Below are positions 56,348-64,000 of a stretch of 64,000 nucleotides of DNA, in pieces; position 1 is the first letter of the stretch, and every line of letters starts with the position of its first letter. The DNA is from an uncultured Algibacter sp. (GTDB lineage: Bacteria; Bacteroidota; Bacteroidia; Flavobacteriales; Flavobacteriaceae), in contig NZ_CANKXG010000012.1 in NCBI RefSeq assembly GCF_947487575.1, forward strand, positions 1 to 64,000, in the 5' to 3' direction. The notes below the pieces were generated by a model. That model was not told where the DNA came from, made no database searches, and worked only from the letters and a program-made list of their open reading frames with translations. The translations under genes were made by a program, and so were the position numbers.

Positions 56348-57613
56348 CTAAGTTCTTTTTAATTGTTTTTGTATTTTTTTTATTGCAGATTCAATAGATT
56401 TTTCAGGTTCAATTATATTATAAGTGCCCCAAAATCTTGGGTCTGAAAAACCAGAAGCCTTTTCATTTAGAATAGTAGAAGGACGAATTAACCTGCTTCT
56501 TATTTTCGCAAGCTTGGTATTATATATCTCCCAATCTGTAATGGCCATTTCACTATTTAAGGTGTAGGTGCTATTAAATAGTTTGCCTTTCCAATTTACT
56601 TTAAATGTTAATGATATATTACTGTACGCATAATGCCATTTTCCGTTTGTTGTTCGATAATTTACTCTGTAGGTTGCTTCGGTTGGATATACATCAACTT
56701 TTCTTGGTTTTTTGCGTACATACATTCTACTAGATAATTCTCTATTTGAAACATTTAAACTGAACACGGCATTAGTTAGCGCTAAAGTTTCAGCATCAAT
56801 ATATAATTTTCCAAAATAAAGAGGGATGCCATCATCATTTTTTTGCTTAAAGTTAATCACATAAATATGACGATTATTTATGCTTGTAGAATTATCAAAA
56901 CTAAATTTATACAGAGGAATGTCTTCAGAAGTGAAAATTAAATCAGGATATTTAATAATATCTGTATATAGATTACTAAAAGGACCTCCTTGCAGTTTAA
57001 GAGCTACAGTATCTAGTTTAGAGTAATTTGTGTTTTTTCTCGCTTTTATAAGTTCAATATTATCATTTCTAAAATTGTTATAAGGCTGCTTATGTATTTT
57101 AATTACGGCTTCTGAAATTGATGCGTTTTTTCTACGTTTTTTAATAGTTTCTCTATAAAAAGCAGTCATAATAGTGTTATTGTCATTGTAAATACTGCTT
57201 TTCTTTTTAAGCGTTTCTTCAACTAGTTTTCTAGCATCTTTGGTAGTTGTAGTTATATTAATTTGATTTAATTCGGTTACTGCCGGCTTAAGCGCAATTT
57301 TTTCATGCTTTTTTATTAAAGCTATTTTTATTTCAGTTTGCTTATACCCTAAGTGAGATAGTATTAAACTACCTCCTGAAAAAGCATTTGGTATTTTTAA
57401 AAGAAATTCTCCATCGCTATTGGTAACCGTACTAATATTTGAGTTTTTAATAAGAATATCTGTAAAAATTAAAGGACTCTTTGTGTCGCTATCAATAACT
57501 TTGGCCTCTATTTCTTTAAAATCTAAATTGACTTCTTGAGCTAAAACGCTGGTGGAACTAAATAGCAAAAGGTATATTATTAAATGAAGCTTGTATAAAT
57601 TTGATTTTTTCAT
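56348..57613 (-). CDS. Envelope protein with carboxypeptidase-like regulatory domain
   Basis: The 421-residue exported protein has a signal peptide (1-25), a carboxypeptidase-D-like domain (about 33-115: IEAKVIDSDTKSPLIFTDIL, TVTNSDGEFLLKIP, LSHLGYKQTEIK) and a beta-rich second half (YFGKLYIDAETLALTNAVFS, YRVNYRTTNGKWHYAY). This second half resembles the protein at 44346-45812 in layout, so they may be distant paralogs. No function is known. It is transcribed alone between bshC and amt. Confidence 0.75.
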   Translation of the reverse strand: MKKSNLYKLHLIIYLLLFSSTSVLAQEVNLDFKEIEAKVIDSDTKSPLIFTDILIKNSNISTVTNSDGEFLLKIPNAFSGGSLILSHLGYKQTEIKIALIKKHEKIALKPAVTELNQINITTTTKDARKLVEETLKKKSSIYNDNNTIMTAFYRETIKKRRKNASISEAVIKIHKQPYNNFRNDNIELIKARKNTNYSKLDTVALKLQGGPFSNLYTDIIKYPDLIFTSEDIPLYKFSFDNSTSINNRHIYVINFKQKNDDGIPLYFGKLYIDAETLALTNAVFSLNVSNRELSSRMYVRKKPRKVDVYPTEATYRVNYRTTNGKWHYAYSNISLTFKVNWKGKLFNSTYTLNSEMAITDWEIYNTKLAKIRSRLIRPSTILNEKASGFSDPRFWGTYNIIEPEKSIESAIKKIQKQLKRT

Positions 57614-57823
57614 GACTTTTTATTTTAGGATTAAAATACATTTTTTTATTGTAAATACCTAAAAAACAAATGATTAAATTGTATTTGGTTTTTGTCTAAG
57701 AAACTTTTTAGATTACGTATTTAGTAAGTTTTATAGGAATAATTATTCGTATAAACTCTTAACGTATTTTTTAGATTTCAAAAATTAGAATAGCTGTATA
57801 TTTACATGATTCTTAATTATAAC

Positions 57824-59425
57824 ATGAAACAAAATCATATTGCATTTAGTGAAACAGGATATTTTTCATCTTTAATTTGTGATTATTTAGATGAAAAACA
57901 AGAATTGAGGACATTTTATAACCGTTTTCCTAGTCTTGATAATTTTAAAAATCAAATTAGTCAAAAAGGAGATGCTTTTTCTTTACAGGACAGAAATACA
58001 TTAGTTTCAGTTTTAAAAAAGCAGTATCAAGGTATACAAACATCTCAAATAACAGAAAAGCATATTAATAGTTTAAGTTCTGAAAATACATTCACTATTA
58101 CAACAGGTCATCAACTTAATTTATTTACTGGTCCACTCTATTTTTTATATAAAATAGTGTCTGCAATAAATCTTTCAAGAGCACTAAAATCTAAATATCC
58201 AGATAAAAATTTTATACCTGTATATTGGATGGCTACTGAAGACCATGATTTTGATGAAATTAATTATTTTAATTTTAAGGGAAAGAAATTCCAATGGAAT
58301 AAAGAAGCAAGTGGAGCAGTGGGAGAGTTGAATATCGAGGGATTAAATGATGTATTCAAAGTTTTTTCTGAAGAGCTTGGGCAAGGTGAAAATGCTCAGG
58401 GTTTAAAAGATCTTTTTAACAGAGCTTATCTAAATCATGATAACCTTACTGATGCTACTAGGTTTTTAGCTAATGAATTATTTGCACCATATGGTTTAGT
58501 TATTATTGATGCCAATAATTCCGAATTAAAAAATCAATTTATTCCTTTTGTTAAAACTGAATTATTAAATAAAACGGCATTTACTGCGGTTACTAAAACT
58601 AATGAAAGGTTATCTAACATTTCAGAAGATTATAAAATTCAAGTTAATCCTCGAGAAATCAATTTATTCTATTTAAAAGAAAATTTAAGAGAGCGTATTG
58701 TTTTTGAGGATGACAGTTATAAAGTGTTAAACACAGATATTGTTTGGAGTGAGAGTGAGATATTAAAACATCTAAATAAGGCGCCAGAACGATTTTCACC
58801 TAACGTAATTATGCGTCCGTTGTATCAAGAAGTTGTATTGCCTAATCTATGTTATATTGGAGGAGGTGGCGAATTGGCCTATTGGATGCAGTTAAAAGAT
58901 TATTTTGATGAAGTAGAAATGCCATTTCCAATATTATTATTAAGAAATTCTGCTTTAATCCAAACTGAAAAGCATGAAGAAAAACTTCATAAATTAAATA
59001 TTTCAAAAGAAGATTTGTTTTTGAATAGAGATGTTCTAATTAATAAAAAAGTTAGAGAAATATCTAATATTGATATTGATTTTTCTCCTCAAAAATTACA
59101 TTTAAAACAGCAATTTGAAGGGTTGTTTAAGCTAACAGAACAAACCGATAAATCTTTTTTAGGAGCTGTAAAAGCACAAGAAATTAAACAATTAAAAGGG
59201 CTTGATACTCTTGAGAAGCGACTATTAAAAGCACAAAAAAGAAAACTTTCTGATGAAGTTCAAAGAATGACAGATATTAAAAATGAACTATTTCCAAACG
59301 GAAGTTTACAAGAGCGTAATACTAATTTTTCTGAGTTTTATTTGGAGTATGGAGAGCGATTAATTCCAAAACTTTTAGAAAGTTTAGAGCCTTTAAAGAG
59401 TAAATTTTCTATAATAACTATCTAG
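57824..59425 (+). CDS. bshC: Bacillithiol biosynthesis cysteine-adding enzyme
   Basis: BshC adds cysteine to GlcN-malate in the last step of bacillithiol synthesis, the low-molecular-weight thiol of many Bacteroidota and Firmicutes. The 533-residue sequence contains TITTGHQLNLFTGPLYFLYK (about 86-105), FIPVYWMATEDHDFDEINYF, NVIMRPLYQEVVLPNLCYIGGGGELAYW and a long C-terminal coiled coil (about 400-470). I use the ATG at 57824; the ATG at 57806 lies 2 nt behind a TATATTTA -7-like sequence and is less likely. Confidence 0.9.
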   Translation: MKQNHIAFSETGYFSSLICDYLDEKQELRTFYNRFPSLDNFKNQISQKGDAFSLQDRNTLVSVLKKQYQGIQTSQITEKHINSLSSENTFTITTGHQLNLFTGPLYFLYKIVSAINLSRALKSKYPDKNFIPVYWMATEDHDFDEINYFNFKGKKFQWNKEASGAVGELNIEGLNDVFKVFSEELGQGENAQGLKDLFNRAYLNHDNLTDATRFLANELFAPYGLVIIDANNSELKNQFIPFVKTELLNKTAFTAVTKTNERLSNISEDYKIQVNPREINLFYLKENLRERIVFEDDSYKVLNTDIVWSESEILKHLNKAPERFSPNVIMRPLYQEVVLPNLCYIGGGGELAYWMQLKDYFDEVEMPFPILLLRNSALIQTEKHEEKLHKLNISKEDLFLNRDVLINKKVREISNIDIDFSPQKLHLKQQFEGLFKLTEQTDKSFLGAVKAQEIKQLKGLDTLEKRLLKAQKRKLSDEVQRMTDIKNELFPNGSLQERNTNFSEFYLEYGERLIPKLLESLEPLKSKFSIITI

Positions 59426-59426
59426 A

Positions 59427-60799
59427 ATGCACAAAATAGATATAGATTTAGTTGACATGACTATGGATGTCATGAAGTATGTTATAGACCGATTATCCAA
59501 CACTAAGAACAAAATTGGTATACCTAAAAAAGAAGAAGAGCTTAAAGCTTTGGTTGGTGAAACCATCACAAAACAAGGAGTTGGTGGTGAGGTTGCATTT
59601 AAATTATGGCGAAAACATCTAGCTAAATCGAATGTGCCTATTGACCACCCTAGGCATTTAGCCTTTGTGCCGGCATCGCCAACACGAGCAGCAGTTATGT
59701 TTGATTTGGTCACCTCTGCTTCCAGTATTCATGGCGCTTATTGGATGGAAGGCGCTGGTGGTATTTTTTGCGAAAATGAAGCTATGCGTTGGATTGTTTC
59801 TTTAACAGGATTACCAAAAGGTGCATTTGGGGTATTTACCAGTGGAGGAACGGCAGCTAACCTTTCTGCAATCGTAACGGCTAGAGAATATTGGAGAACC
59901 TAAAACAGAGGAATAATCTTGAAAAAGGGCTTATTATAACATCTATTGGCGCACATTCCTCAATTAAAGCTATGGCAAAAGTTGCCGATATAGATGTGGT
60001 ATTAGTTGACACTGAAGATAGACTTGAGAAGGAGGCATTGCAAAAGGCAATCGATAATTTACCAATACAACAACGACAACGACTGTTTGCTGTTGTTGCA
60101 ACTGGTGGAACTACTAACGCTGGAATTGTAGATGATTTAGAAGGTATTGCTCAAGTTAGTAAAAAGGAAAACTTGTGGTTTCATGTTGATGCTGCTTATG
60201 GAGGAGGGGCCTTAGTTGCAGATTCTGTACGCCATTTATTTAACGGTATAGAAGAAGCTGATAGTATTACCATAGACCCACACAAATGGATGTTTTCACC
60301 ATACGATTGCGGCGCTGTTATTTATAAACACCCCGAATTAGCAAAACAAGCGCACTCACAAGACGGGTCATACTTAGATATATTTAAAGATGAAGGTGCA
60401 CATGGTTTTAACCCTACAGATTATCAAATACAACTTACACGTCGGGTACGTGGCTTGCCATTATGGTTTTCATTAGCAACACACGGCACAGACAGGTACA
60501 AAGAAGCAGTAGAGCGAGGTATTGAGTTAGCTCAAATTGCAGGAGAGCTGATTGAAGGTAAACCCCATGTAGAGTTGGTGAGAGTACCAAGTTTATCTTG
60601 TGTTTTATATAGAAGAATTGATTGGGAGCCTGAAGATTACACACATTGGACTTATCAAAACCACAAGAATGGTTTTGCATTGGTAACCCCTACAAAATGG
60701 AAAAATGGAGATAGTTTTGAAACTGTTTCACGATTTTGTTTTATCAATCCAGATACTACTGAAAAGGATATAGAAATGATTTTAGATTCTATGGTTTAA
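59427..60799 (+). pseudogene. Frameshifted PLP-dependent amino acid decarboxylase
   Basis: Two adjacent frames together make one complete group II decarboxylase (about 458 residues). The first (59427-59903) has HLAFVPASPTRAAVMFDL, GAYWMEGAGGIFCENEAM and GVFTSGGTAANLSAIVTARE, then stops. The second, in frame -1 relative to the first and open from about 59891 to 60799, continues with GLIITSIGAHSSIKAMAKVA, VATGGTTNAGIVDDLEG, WFHVDAAYGGGALV, and the PLP-lysine block SITIDPHKWMF. Nothing appears missing: one lost base near 59897-59905 explains the break. It may be a real mutation, a sequencing error or, less likely, recoding. Substrate (aspartate, glutamate, diaminobutyrate or aromatic amino acid) is not clear. 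It starts 1 bp after bshC. Confidence 0.85.
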
Positions 60800-60850
60800 A
60801 AATTAATAAAAAAAGAGGTATTCCAAATTCGTCATTTTAAAATCAATTCC

Positions 60851-60858
60851 TATTTTTG
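60851..60858 (+). promoter_or_regulatory. -7 box adjacent to the guaA start
   Basis: TATTTTTG matches TAnnTTTG; a -33-like TTCG lies about 19 bp upstream. Only CGC separates it from the ATG at 60862, so the transcript should be leaderless. Confidence 0.62.
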
Positions 60859-60861
60859 CGC

Positions 60862-62397
60862 ATGCAACATGACAAGGTATTAATTTTAGACTTCGGATCG
60901 CAATACACTCAGCTTATTGCTCGTAGAGTTAGAGAACTCAACATATACTCCGAAATACATCCATTTAATAAAATTCCAACAAATATAGCAGAATACAAAG
61001 CTGTAATTCTTTCTGGTAGCCCAAACTCAGTAAGGGGTGAAGATGCATTGCATCCAGATTTATCAGAAATTAGAGGTAAAAAACCAATGCTTGCTGTTTG
61101 CTACGGCGCTCAATATTTAGCTCATTTTTCAGGAGGTGAAGTGGCACCATCAAACACAAGAGAATATGGTCGTGCAAATTTATCTTTTATCCAAAAGGGT
61201 GAGCCGTTTTTTTCTAGCATTTCTGAAGGTAGCCAAGTTTGGATGAGTCATAGCGATACTATTAAAGCATTACCAACAGGAGCTGTTTTATTAGCTAGTA
61301 CAAATGATGTTGAAAATGCAGCCTATAGAATTGAAGGTGAAACGACTTATGCAATTCAATTTCATCCTGAGGTTTATCATTCAAAAGATGGTAAGCAGAT
61401 ATTAGAAAATTTTTTAGTAAGAATTGCAGATATCAATCAAGATTGGACACCAGATTCTTTTGTTGAAGAAACGGTTGAAGCTATTCAAGCTAAAGTTGGA
61501 AATGACAAAGTGGTTTTAGGTCTCTCGGGAGGTGTAGATTCTACTGTAGCGGCTGTTTTACTAAATAAGGCTATAGGGAAAAACCTGTATTGCATTTTTG
61601 TAAATAATGGTTTGCTTCGTAAAGATGAATTTGAAAGCGTACTAAACCAGTATGAGGGTATGGGACTTAACGTTAAAGGGGTTGATGCTTCTAAACGATT
61701 TTTAGATGCTTTAAAAGGTATTGAAGACCCAGAGAAAAAACGTAAAGCTATTGGAAACGCTTTTATTGAAGTGTTTGATGATGAGGCACATAAATTAGAA
61801 GATGTAAAATGGTTGGCACAGGGTACTATTTATCCTGATGTTATTGAGAGTGTTTCCGCTACAGGTGGCCCGTCAGCTACTATTAAAAGTCATCATAACG
61901 TAGGAGGTTTACCAGATTTTATGAAGCTTAAAATAGTAGAGCCTCTTCGTGCTATTTTTAAGGATGAAGTAAGGCGTGTAGGAACAACTTTGGGTATTGA
62001 TCCAGAATTACTTGGGCGTCATCCATTTCCTGGTCCTGGATTAGGGATTCGTATTTTGGGTGATATTACTGCCGAAAAAGTACGTATGCTACAAGAGGTA
62101 GACCATATTTTTATTCAAGGTTTAAAAGATTGGGGGCTTTACGATAAGGTTTGGCAAGCAGGAGCTATGTTATTACCTGTTAATAGTGTTGGTGTAATGG
62201 GAGATGAGCGTACTTATGAAAAATGTGTAGCACTAAGAGCTGTAGAAAGTACTGATGGTATGACTGCCGATTGGGTAAACTTACCATACGAGTTTTTGCA
62301 AAAAACATCTAACGATATAATAAATAAGGTTAAAGGCGTTAATAGAGTAGTTTATGATATTAGTTCGAAACCGCCAGCTACAATTGAATGGGAGTAA
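60862..62397 (+). CDS. guaA: GMP synthase (glutamine-hydrolysing)
   Basis: GuaA converts XMP to GMP using glutamine and ATP. The 511-residue protein has the class I glutaminase domain ([34 protein letters not shown] with catalytic Cys, [10 protein letters not shown] with His and Glu), the ATP-pyrophosphatase P-loop [14 protein letters not shown] (about 214-227) and the dimer domain with [16 protein letters not shown] and the C-terminal [11 protein letters not shown]. It starts at the ATG 60862, which gives the standard [12 protein letters not shown] opening. A REP-like element lies 70 bp behind it. Confidence 0.97.
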   Translation: MQHDKVLILDFGSQYTQLIARRVRELNIYSEIHPFNKIPTNIAEYKAVILSGSPNSVRGEDALHPDLSEIRGKKPMLAVCYGAQYLAHFSGGEVAPSNTREYGRANLSFIQKGEPFFSSISEGSQVWMSHSDTIKALPTGAVLLASTNDVENAAYRIEGETTYAIQFHPEVYHSKDGKQILENFLVRIADINQDWTPDSFVEETVEAIQAKVGNDKVVLGLSGGVDSTVAAVLLNKAIGKNLYCIFVNNGLLRKDEFESVLNQYEGMGLNVKGVDASKRFLDALKGIEDPEKKRKAIGNAFIEVFDDEAHKLEDVKWLAQGTIYPDVIESVSATGGPSATIKSHHNVGGLPDFMKLKIVEPLRAIFKDEVRRVGTTLGIDPELLGRHPFPGPGLGIRILGDITAEKVRMLQEVDHIFIQGLKDWGLYDKVWQAGAMLLPVNSVGVMGDERTYEKCVALRAVESTDGMTADWVNLPYEFLQKTSNDIINKVKGVNRVVYDISSKPPATIEWE

Positions 62398-62467
62398 ATT
62401 AGCTAGAAGCTGGAAGTTATAAGTGGTTACTGAGACTGGAACTGAAACTAATTTTGCAGATTTGCCC

Positions 62468-62554
62468 GCGTTAGGGATAGTAGTGGAAAGCCCACAGCCC
62501 GACGAAGGAGGTGCGAGGACTTGTAACGAATAGCCCGACCCTTGGGTAACGCCC
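62468..62554 (+). repeat. REP-like intergenic element, copy D
   Basis: An 87-bp GC-rich element starting GCGTTAGGGATAGTAGTGG and ending TGGGTAACGCCC. Read in the opposite orientation, copy C (31572-31664) is nearly the same. No gene is seen between guaA and 62684. Confidence 0.8.
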
Positions 62555-62683
62555 AAATAAAATTTTGGCATGTTATGTGCTAATGTTAAGAAAAGAGATT
62601 TCGTTTTAGTCTGTAATAGAGATATGGAACGTATATTATTAAGTAGTCAGGTTTTATTATATTTATCCAGGAGATACAACAAC

Positions 62684-64000
62684 ATGAAGAGATTTTTATT
62701 AGTATTTGTTTTGTTTTTAGCATTTGGTTTTACTACTGTTGAAGCGCAGAACTTTAGTACGCACAACGTTAAAAAGGGAGAAACTATTGAGGGGATTGCA
62801 AAACGTTATTTTGTAACGCCTTTAGATATTTATAAGTTAAACCCTGATGCTAAAAAGGAATTGAAACCTAATACGGTTTTAATTATACCAATATCTAAAG
62901 CTTTAAAGCCTAAGGTTACTGTTAATAAAGAGTTACAAGGTTTTAAGGAGCATAAAACGAAACGTAAAGAAACGCTTTATAGCTTGTCTAAAAAGTATAA
63001 TGTCGCTGAGGAGGATATTAAGAAATATAATAAATTTTTGTATTCTAATCCGTTGCGTAAAGGTGATAAACTTCAAATTCCGAATTATAAAATTACTGAG
63101 ATTATTGAGGAAGTTGCTACTACAAAAACCTATACGGTTTTGCCTAAAGAAGGTAAATGGCGTATTGCTTATAAATTCGGAATTTCGGTTGAAGAATTGG
63201 AAGTTCTAAACCCAGATATGGCTGAGGTTTTAGAGGAAGGTGCTATTATTAATGTACCTAATATAGAAGAGGATGAGCAGAAACAGTTTGACAATCAGTA
63301 TAGTTATTATAAGGTCTTGCCAAAAGAAGGGTTTTATCGTTTAAAACTTAAATTAGACCTTGAACAAGATGAAATAGAGGCTTTAAATCCAGGATTAAAA
63401 GAAACGGGCTTAAAGTCTGGAATGATTTTAAAAATACCTTTTACTGATGCTGTTGAAGGTGTAGTTGGTGCTGAAAAAGCAGCTATAAGTTTGATTGATA
63501 GTATATCGGATTATAACACAAAGCACATTGCTATTATGTTGCCTTTTAGAATGCATCGTGTTGATTTTGATTCTATAAGTGATGCTAAAAAGAGTTTAAA
63601 GAAAGACCCATATTTAAATGTGTCTCTCGATTTTCATTCGGGAGTTTTAATGGCTTTAGATTCGCTAAAATCCTTAGGACTCTCTTTAAAGGTTGATGTT
63701 TATGATACACGATACGAAGTTAGTGAGGTGTCAAGAATTTTAAGCGAAAATGATTTTGAAAATGTTGATGCGGTTATAGGACCATTAACACCTGCTAGTT
63801 TTAATACAGTAGCCAAGGAATTAAAAAAGTATAATACGCCTGTAATTTCTCCAATAGGAACAAATTTAAAATTGCATGATAATGTGTTCCAGTCTAGGCC
63901 ATCTGATGATTTATTGAAAACCAAGGTTATTAATTTTGTGAAATCTGATACGCTGGTAGAAAACATTGTTGTTATTACTGATACCAAAAATATAACCATT
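62684..64000 (+). CDS. LysM-repeat protein with periplasmic-binding-protein-like domain (partial)
   Basis: The gene starts at ATG 62684 and runs past the window end (439 codons visible). A signal peptide (about 1-23, ending TTVEAQ) is followed by LysM-type repeats: THNVKKGETIEGIAKRYFVT, TKRKETLYSLSKKYNVAEED, and two more degenerate units (YTVLPKEGKWRIAYKFGISV and YYKVLPKEGFYRLKLKLDLE), each ending in LNP or similar. From about residue 280 a type 1 periplasmic-binding-protein-like domain begins (IAIMLPFRMHRVDFDS, AVIGPLTPASFNTV). This fusion of LysM repeats and a receptor-type fold is common in Bacteroidota, but its role is unknown. AGGAG 10 nt before the ATG is one of few Shine-Dalgarno-like sites in the window. 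Confidence 0.85.
   Translation, partial: MKRFLLVFVLFLAFGFTTVEAQNFSTHNVKKGETIEGIAKRYFVTPLDIYKLNPDAKKELKPNTVLIIPISKALKPKVTVNKELQGFKEHKTKRKETLYSLSKKYNVAEEDIKKYNKFLYSNPLRKGDKLQIPNYKITEIIEEVATTKTYTVLPKEGKWRIAYKFGISVEELEVLNPDMAEVLEEGAIINVPNIEEDEQKQFDNQYSYYKVLPKEGFYRLKLKLDLEQDEIEALNPGLKETGLKSGMILKIPFTDAVEGVVGAEKAAISLIDSISDYNTKHIAIMLPFRMHRVDFDSISDAKKSLKKDPYLNVSLDFHSGVLMALDSLKSLGLSLKVDVYDTRYEVSEVSRILSENDFENVDAVIGPLTPASFNTVAKELKKYNTPVISPIGTNLKLHDNVFQSRPSDDLLKTKVINFVKSDTLVENIVVITDTKNITI

Noticed and set aside
59885-59910. Programmed -1 frameshifting in the decarboxylase
   Set aside because: No X-XXY-YYZ heptamer or strong downstream structure is evident, and decarboxylases are not known to use recoding; kept only as a low-probability alternative.
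60856-60862. TTG start for guaA
   Set aside because: The TTG overlaps the -7 box; the family opens [12 protein letters not shown] from the ATG at 60862.

Overview
The window is a strongly AT-rich chromosome segment from a member of the Bacteroidota, most likely a marine or environmental Flavobacteriaceae species. The evidence is type IX secretion (T9SS) C-terminal sorting tails, TonB receptors paired with DUF4249-type lipoproteins, a hybrid one-protein two-component regulator, BshC, monomeric isocitrate dehydrogenase, flavobacterial DUF families (DUF6095, DUF6146, DUF6787), few Shine-Dalgarno sites, and many TAnnTTTG (-7) promoter boxes. No rRNA, tRNA, CRISPR array, prophage or transposase gene was seen.

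Layout. 0.2-2.1 kb: a type II restriction-modification pair (C5 methyltransferase and a predicted PD-(D/E)XK nuclease, tail to tail). 2.4-4.8 kb: a PIF1-like helicase. 4.9-11.6 kb: a secretion/regulation locus with a GDG-repeat T9SS protein, a formylglycine-generating-enzyme-like surface protein, a 45-residue small ORF and a 1312-residue hybrid regulator. 11.8-18.9 kb: DinB, DUF6095, murQ, DUF4249 with its TonB receptor, and icd. 19.1-19.6 kb: an apparent orphan transcription unit (promoter, structured leader, 42-codon ORF, terminator). 19.7-21.2 kb: rplS and trmD, with three palindromic repeats between them. 21.3-23.8 kb: a second, complete restriction-modification module (HaeIII-like methyltransferase, controller protein with a C-box operator, nuclease), bracketed by a 13-bp perfect inverted repeat. 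23.8-34.3 kb: pepT, pyrD, two T9SS-exported proteins (M43 protease, spondin-domain protein), HMG-CoA lyase, a porin/FMN-binding/membrane-protein cluster and guaB. 34.4-38.6 kb: a TonB receptor operon with a lipoprotein and a His/Cys-rich small protein, plus DUF6787 and DUF6146. 38.8-43.4 kb: DUF937, serA, serC, a LuxC-like acyl-CoA reductase and a divergent ferredoxin. 43.6-64 kb: a possibly phase-variable surface protein, ychF, a DMT exporter, the topoisomerase IV operon, PII and amt, bshC, a frameshifted PLP decarboxylase, guaA, and a LysM/periplasmic-binding-protein gene cut by the window edge.

How it fits together. Most of the window is housekeeping: purine synthesis (guaB, guaA), pyrimidine synthesis (pyrD), serine synthesis (serA, serC), ammonium uptake (amt, PII), chromosome topology and thiol synthesis. 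Inserted between are accessory parts: two defence modules, surface proteins and metal or nutrient receptors. A REP-like palindromic repeat occurs at least four times between genes. Four genes have a consensus -7 box only 3-4 nt before the start codon, which predicts leaderless transcripts. All functions are inferred from sequence reading and family knowledge; no database search was run.
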